In this document: piece after piece, positions 62,101 to 64,000 of the stretch
How the letters are laid out: the number at the start of each line of letters is the position of its first letter
Position numbering within the stretch: the first letter of the stretch is position 1
NCBI RefSeq assembly: GCF_009720865.1
Contig: NZ_WNLA01000002.1
Location: 355,938 to 419,937, forward strand
Direction of reading: 5' to 3'
From: Pseudoduganella ginsengisoli
GTDB taxonomy: Bacteria; Pseudomonadota; Gammaproteobacteria; Burkholderiales; Burkholderiaceae_D
Length of the DNA: 64,000 nucleotides
Position numbers and translations under genes: made by a program
Notes under the pieces: generated by a model
The model's input: only the letters and a program-made list of their open reading frames with translations
Database searches by the model: none
Told to the model about the DNA's origin: nothing

Positions 62101-64000
62101 CTGAGCCGCTTGAGCACCACCACGCCCACGCCGGCGCCGCCGACCGTACCGCTGGCCTGCGCGTCGAACGTGCGGCAGTGGCCGTCCTGCGCAAAGATGC
62201 CGCCCGGCTGGTAGATATAGCCGTGGTTGTCCGGCATCGGCAGCGCCACGCCGCCGGCCAGCGCGACATCGCATTCGCCGTACGCCAGGTTTTTGCACGC
62301 TTCCGCAATGGCCACCAGCGACGTCGAGCAGGCGGTATTGATGTTCAGCGATGGCCCGGTCAGGCCCAGCAGGTAGCTGACACGGGTGGCCAGGTAATCC
62401 TTCTCGTTCAGGTGCGCGGTGCCGAACGTCATCAGGCTGTCGGCCAGCCCCGCATTGCGGTGGATGCGCGACTCGCTGTATTTGCTGTCGCTCATGCCGG
62501 CATACACGCCGATCGCCAGGCTGCGGCGGTCGTTGATGTGGCCGGCCAGTTCCAGCGCCTGCCATGCGCACTCGAGGAACTTCCTGATCTGCGGATCGAT
62601 CATTTTCGCGTCGTTGACCGACAGGTTCCAGAACGCCGGATCGAATTTGTCGATATCCTGCACATGCCCGCTGGTCGGCACGTAATCCTTGTGCTGGAGG
62701 AAGGCAGACGGAACACCGTTCAATTCGCAGCTGTCCAGGTCCAGCGTATCGAAGCACTCGGCGCCGTTGACGATGTTTTGCCAGAATCCCGCCACGTCGG
62801 CTGCCTTGGGGAAGCTGCCGTTGACCGCCACCACGGCAATATCGTGTTCGGCGGCCTGGCGTACCTTGGCTGGCGCCGCGGCCTGCACGGCGGCGCCCTG
62901 CCCGGCCTGTCCCGCACCGAGGAAGGCAGCCAGCTGGCTGATGCTCGAATACTTGAACAGGTCCGTCAATTCCAGGCCGCTGCGGCCCAGGGCTTTGTCG
63001 ATATGGGTTTTCATCCGGATCATCAGGATGGAATTGCCGCCCAGGTCAAAGAAGTTGTCGTCCAGCCCGATCGACGCGCGATCCAGGCCCAGTACATCGC
63101 TCCAGATGCCGCACAGCTGCTGTTCCAGCGCCGTGGCAGGCTGCGTGCGCACGCCACTGCGGACGCGGGTGGCGGCCGGCAGGCGCGCGGTGTCGAGCTT
63201 GCCGTTGGCGGTCAGCGGCAGCGCTTCCAGGTGCATGAACACGGACGGCACCATGTACTCGGGCAGGCTGTGGCGCAGCGCGGCCGTCAAGGCATCGTGC
63301 TCCAGCGCCTCGGCCGCCACGTAATACGCGGCCAGGAATTTCGCCCCCAGCGCCGCGTCGTCCACCGCCAGCACTACGGCCTGTTTCACGCCGGCCACCT
63401 GCGCCAGCGCATGTTCGATTTCGCCCAGCTCCACGCGGTAGCCGCGCAGTTTCAGCTGCTTGTCCTTGCGCCCGGCAAACTCGATGTAGCCGTCGCGGTG
63501 CCAGCGTCCCAGGTCGCCAGTGCGGTACAGGCGTCCCAGCGTGGCATGCTCGAAGAAGCTGGCCGCCGTGCGTTGTTCGTCGCCCCAGTAATTGAGCGCC
63601 ACACCGGCGCCGCCGATATGGATTTCGCCAATCACGCCCACCGGGCAATGCGCCTGCTCATCGTTGAGCACGTACATTTGCTGGTTCGGCATGGCCACGC
63701 CATAGGGAATGCTGCTCCAGTGGGCCGGTACCGGCGTACCGATTTCATGCCAGATCGACCAGATACTGCCTTCCGTCGCGCCGCCCAGGCCCATCACGCG
63801 CACGTGCGGTGCGCAGCCTTTCAGGCGCGCAGCCAGGCCGGTCGGGATCCAGTCGCCACTGAGCATGGCCACGCGCAGCTGGTTAAGGTTCGCGCCATCC
63901 TGCTCGGCGCTTTCCGCCAGCAGTTCAGCCAGTTGCGGCACCGTGTTCCACAGTGTGACGCCGTGCTGTTGCATCAACGCTAACCAGTGTTCCGGCTGTT
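59112..64000 (-). CDS. Hybrid NRPS-PKS megasynthase, C-terminal part (A-T-KS-AT-T-TE); N-terminus outside window
   Basis: The frame is open to base 64000, with 1628 residues visible and no start. Domains, numbered from the visible edge: the C-terminal part of an adenylation domain (to about 265, with GLGGATEGSIWS and YRTGDLGRW), carrier domain (Ser323 in LGGNSILMI), ketosynthase (about 375-800, Cys557 in TACSTS, HGTGTALGDP, NIGHAGSAAG), acyltransferase (about 895-1195, Ser1001 in GHSIGEY, and HAFHSP, which indicates malonyl-CoA), second carrier domain (Ser1317 in AGGNSLSAL), and terminal thioesterase (Ser1447 in GWSLGG). There is no ketoreductase, dehydratase or methyltransferase, so the last two-carbon unit keeps its beta-keto group at release. 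The amino acid chosen by the A domain cannot be read, because most of its pocket lies outside. Confidence 0.95.
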   Translation of the reverse strand, partial: QPEHWLALMQQHGVTLWNTVPQLAELLAESAEQDGANLNQLRVAMLSGDWIPTGLAARLKGCAPHVRVMGLGGATEGSIWSIWHEIGTPVPAHWSSIPYGVAMPNQQMYVLNDEQAHCPVGVIGEIHIGGAGVALNYWGDEQRTAASFFEHATLGRLYRTGDLGRWHRDGYIEFAGRKDKQLKLRGYRVELGEIEHALAQVAGVKQAVVLAVDDAALGAKFLAAYYVAAEALEHDALTAALRHSLPEYMVPSVFMHLEALPLTANGKLDTARLPAATRVRSGVRTQPATALEQQLCGIWSDVLGLDRASIGLDDNFFDLGGNSILMIRMKTHIDKALGRSGLELTDLFKYSSISQLAAFLGAGQAGQGAAVQAAAPAKVRQAAEHDIAVVAVNGSFPKAADVAGFWQNIVNGAECFDTLDLDSCELNGVPSAFLQHKDYVPTSGHVQDIDKFDPAFWNLSVNDAKMIDPQIRKFLECAWQALELAGHINDRRSLAIGVYAGMSDSKYSESRIHRNAGLADSLMTFGTAHLNEKDYLATRVSYLLGLTGPSLNINTACSTSLVAIAEACKNLAYGECDVALAGGVALPMPDNHGYIYQPGGIFAQDGHCRTFDAQASGTVGGAGVGVVVLKRLSDALRDGNHVIAVIKGYAVNNDGDRKAGYMAPSIVGQTQCIVDAQRRAGVSAASISYVECHGTGTALGDPIEIAALHDAFSANAGPDGYRCKLGAVKANIGHAGSAAGVAGFIKVCAMLQNKLIPGQINFASANPAINLGRTSFEIPVASQPWDSPAGAPRRAGVSSFGFGGTNAHVILEEYVPAQAAAVPAQDGYLSFPVTAKSAGSVRRYCEALADQLEREPQLALADVAYTLQHKREHFAHRKVLAARDSAALIAALRGAGPVLRASREAAQLVFMFSGQGSQYAGMARGLYHSEPLFRDTVDYCASIVSAVGKCDFPALLFPAVEAADTLAPTRWSQPALFVTGYALAKLLASFGVEPDVLIGHSIGEYVAATLAGVFTLEDALFVVAKRGEYMQQMPAGTMLSVQAEPAQLLPLLPEDVCIALYNGPRHLVVSGPTAAVRRLQASLAQADMPCVELHTSHAFHSPMMAGAAGKLAELLRSIPLRAPRQRLVSNVSGELMTAEQAMSPDYWAQHLLQPVQFSQGMQTVLALCPNPVLMELGPGRVLGTLAQLQSEGRTLATVQTLPAARDGAAADDVQCFHQAVGALWSLGYGVDPARIWRTPAGARQAVLPPYQFEQMVCWLPLPQLAAPLAVREETVPETGDTAYASATESRVARAFRDVLGNTAMDASDSFFEAGGNSLSALHLTAALNSVFKMELPLAVLYQHPSVRTLAAYIDAHRGQYHAIVDLNNAVGKERLFMFHPGIGGCEVYTDLAKSLRGTFHCYGVDAFNLHHEEKITDLHELSAYYLARIDELFATKPDATIRLLGWSLGGTIALEVAAQLERRGCRQIELTLLDTIIDDSYLTRLKSEPGYVAQLEEDYTMFLESQQYPAAHIQRSLPNIALAVKFEATGLSRVLEHAHVVLLKAMAVDPELPEGSLRQLFGHATAVAASNVDTLLRTPATQLQVIPLASCHHNDMLDDVGLVKAMLLERSGKVAADADACALDGEAP

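Noticed and set aside
59742..63983. A 1413-codon open frame on the plus strand opposite the megasynthase gene
   Set aside because: It is the antisense shadow of a GC-rich coding frame. Its translation is Arg/His/Gln-rich low-complexity sequence with no family motif, while the minus frame encodes clear NRPS/PKS domains.

Overview
The window is high-GC DNA with dense gene packing and ATGA-type start/stop overlaps. Its gene content (DUF3138 porin-like protein, Pot-type polyamine cluster, ActP with a LytS/LytTR pair, many c-di-GMP proteins, an NRPS/PKS locus) suggests a betaproteobacterium of the Oxalobacteraceae (Massilia/Duganella/Janthinobacterium type). This placement comes from reading the proteins, not from a search. 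No rRNA, tRNA or CRISPR array was seen.

Layout. 1-2.5 kb: porin tail, a periplasmic binding protein and alanine racemase. 2.5-16.5 kb: an agmatine/putrescine region. It holds a LysR regulator, an agmatinase-type ureohydrolase, a long minus-strand operon (aminotransferase, PotF, PotG, PotH, PotI, DUF3138 protein, aldehyde dehydrogenase, M20 amidohydrolase), a divergent TetR regulator and a Tat-exported agmatine deiminase. A 44-bp element (35/44 identical, ungapped) lies upstream of both agmatine enzymes. 16.5-19.4 kb: a SnoaL-like/TetR pair behind a perfect 16-bp palindrome, and a GntR/DHDPS-family pair. 19.6-23.6 kb: fatty acyl-CoA reductase, wax ester synthase and a YcgR-like PilZ protein. 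23.6-33.3 kb: TonB receptor, LytS/LytTR pair, DUF485/ActP acetate uptake, a GH13-like protein with altered catalytic motifs, an FKBP lipoprotein and a solute-binding protein.

33.3-43.4 kb is a signalling block: sensor kinase, Hpt protein and hybrid kinase in one operon, an unusual HTH-then-REC regulator, a REC-HD-GYP protein, a small HTH protein, a chemoreceptor and a GGDEF protein. 43.4-48.8 kb looks like a low-oxygen module. FNR/ANR boxes lie in the divergent promoter of an NMP-phosphorylase / PRPP-synthetase-like / nitroreductase / GGDEF operon and a universal stress protein gene, and a third precedes a DNase II family gene. 48.8-53.2 kb: Arr rifamycin ADP-ribosyltransferase, a Gfo/Idh oxidoreductase and a type-I-secreted subtilase.

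53.3-64 kb is part of a natural-product locus: Sfp-type PPTase, cation/proton antiporter, an RsgA-type GTPase, an ABC exporter, a type II thioesterase and the C-terminal part of an NRPS-PKS megasynthase (A-T-KS-AT-T-TE) that runs off the right edge. The strongest candidates for something undescribed are the FNR-box nucleic-acid module with its bacterial DNase II, and this NRPS/PKS locus with its embedded ribosome-assembly GTPase.
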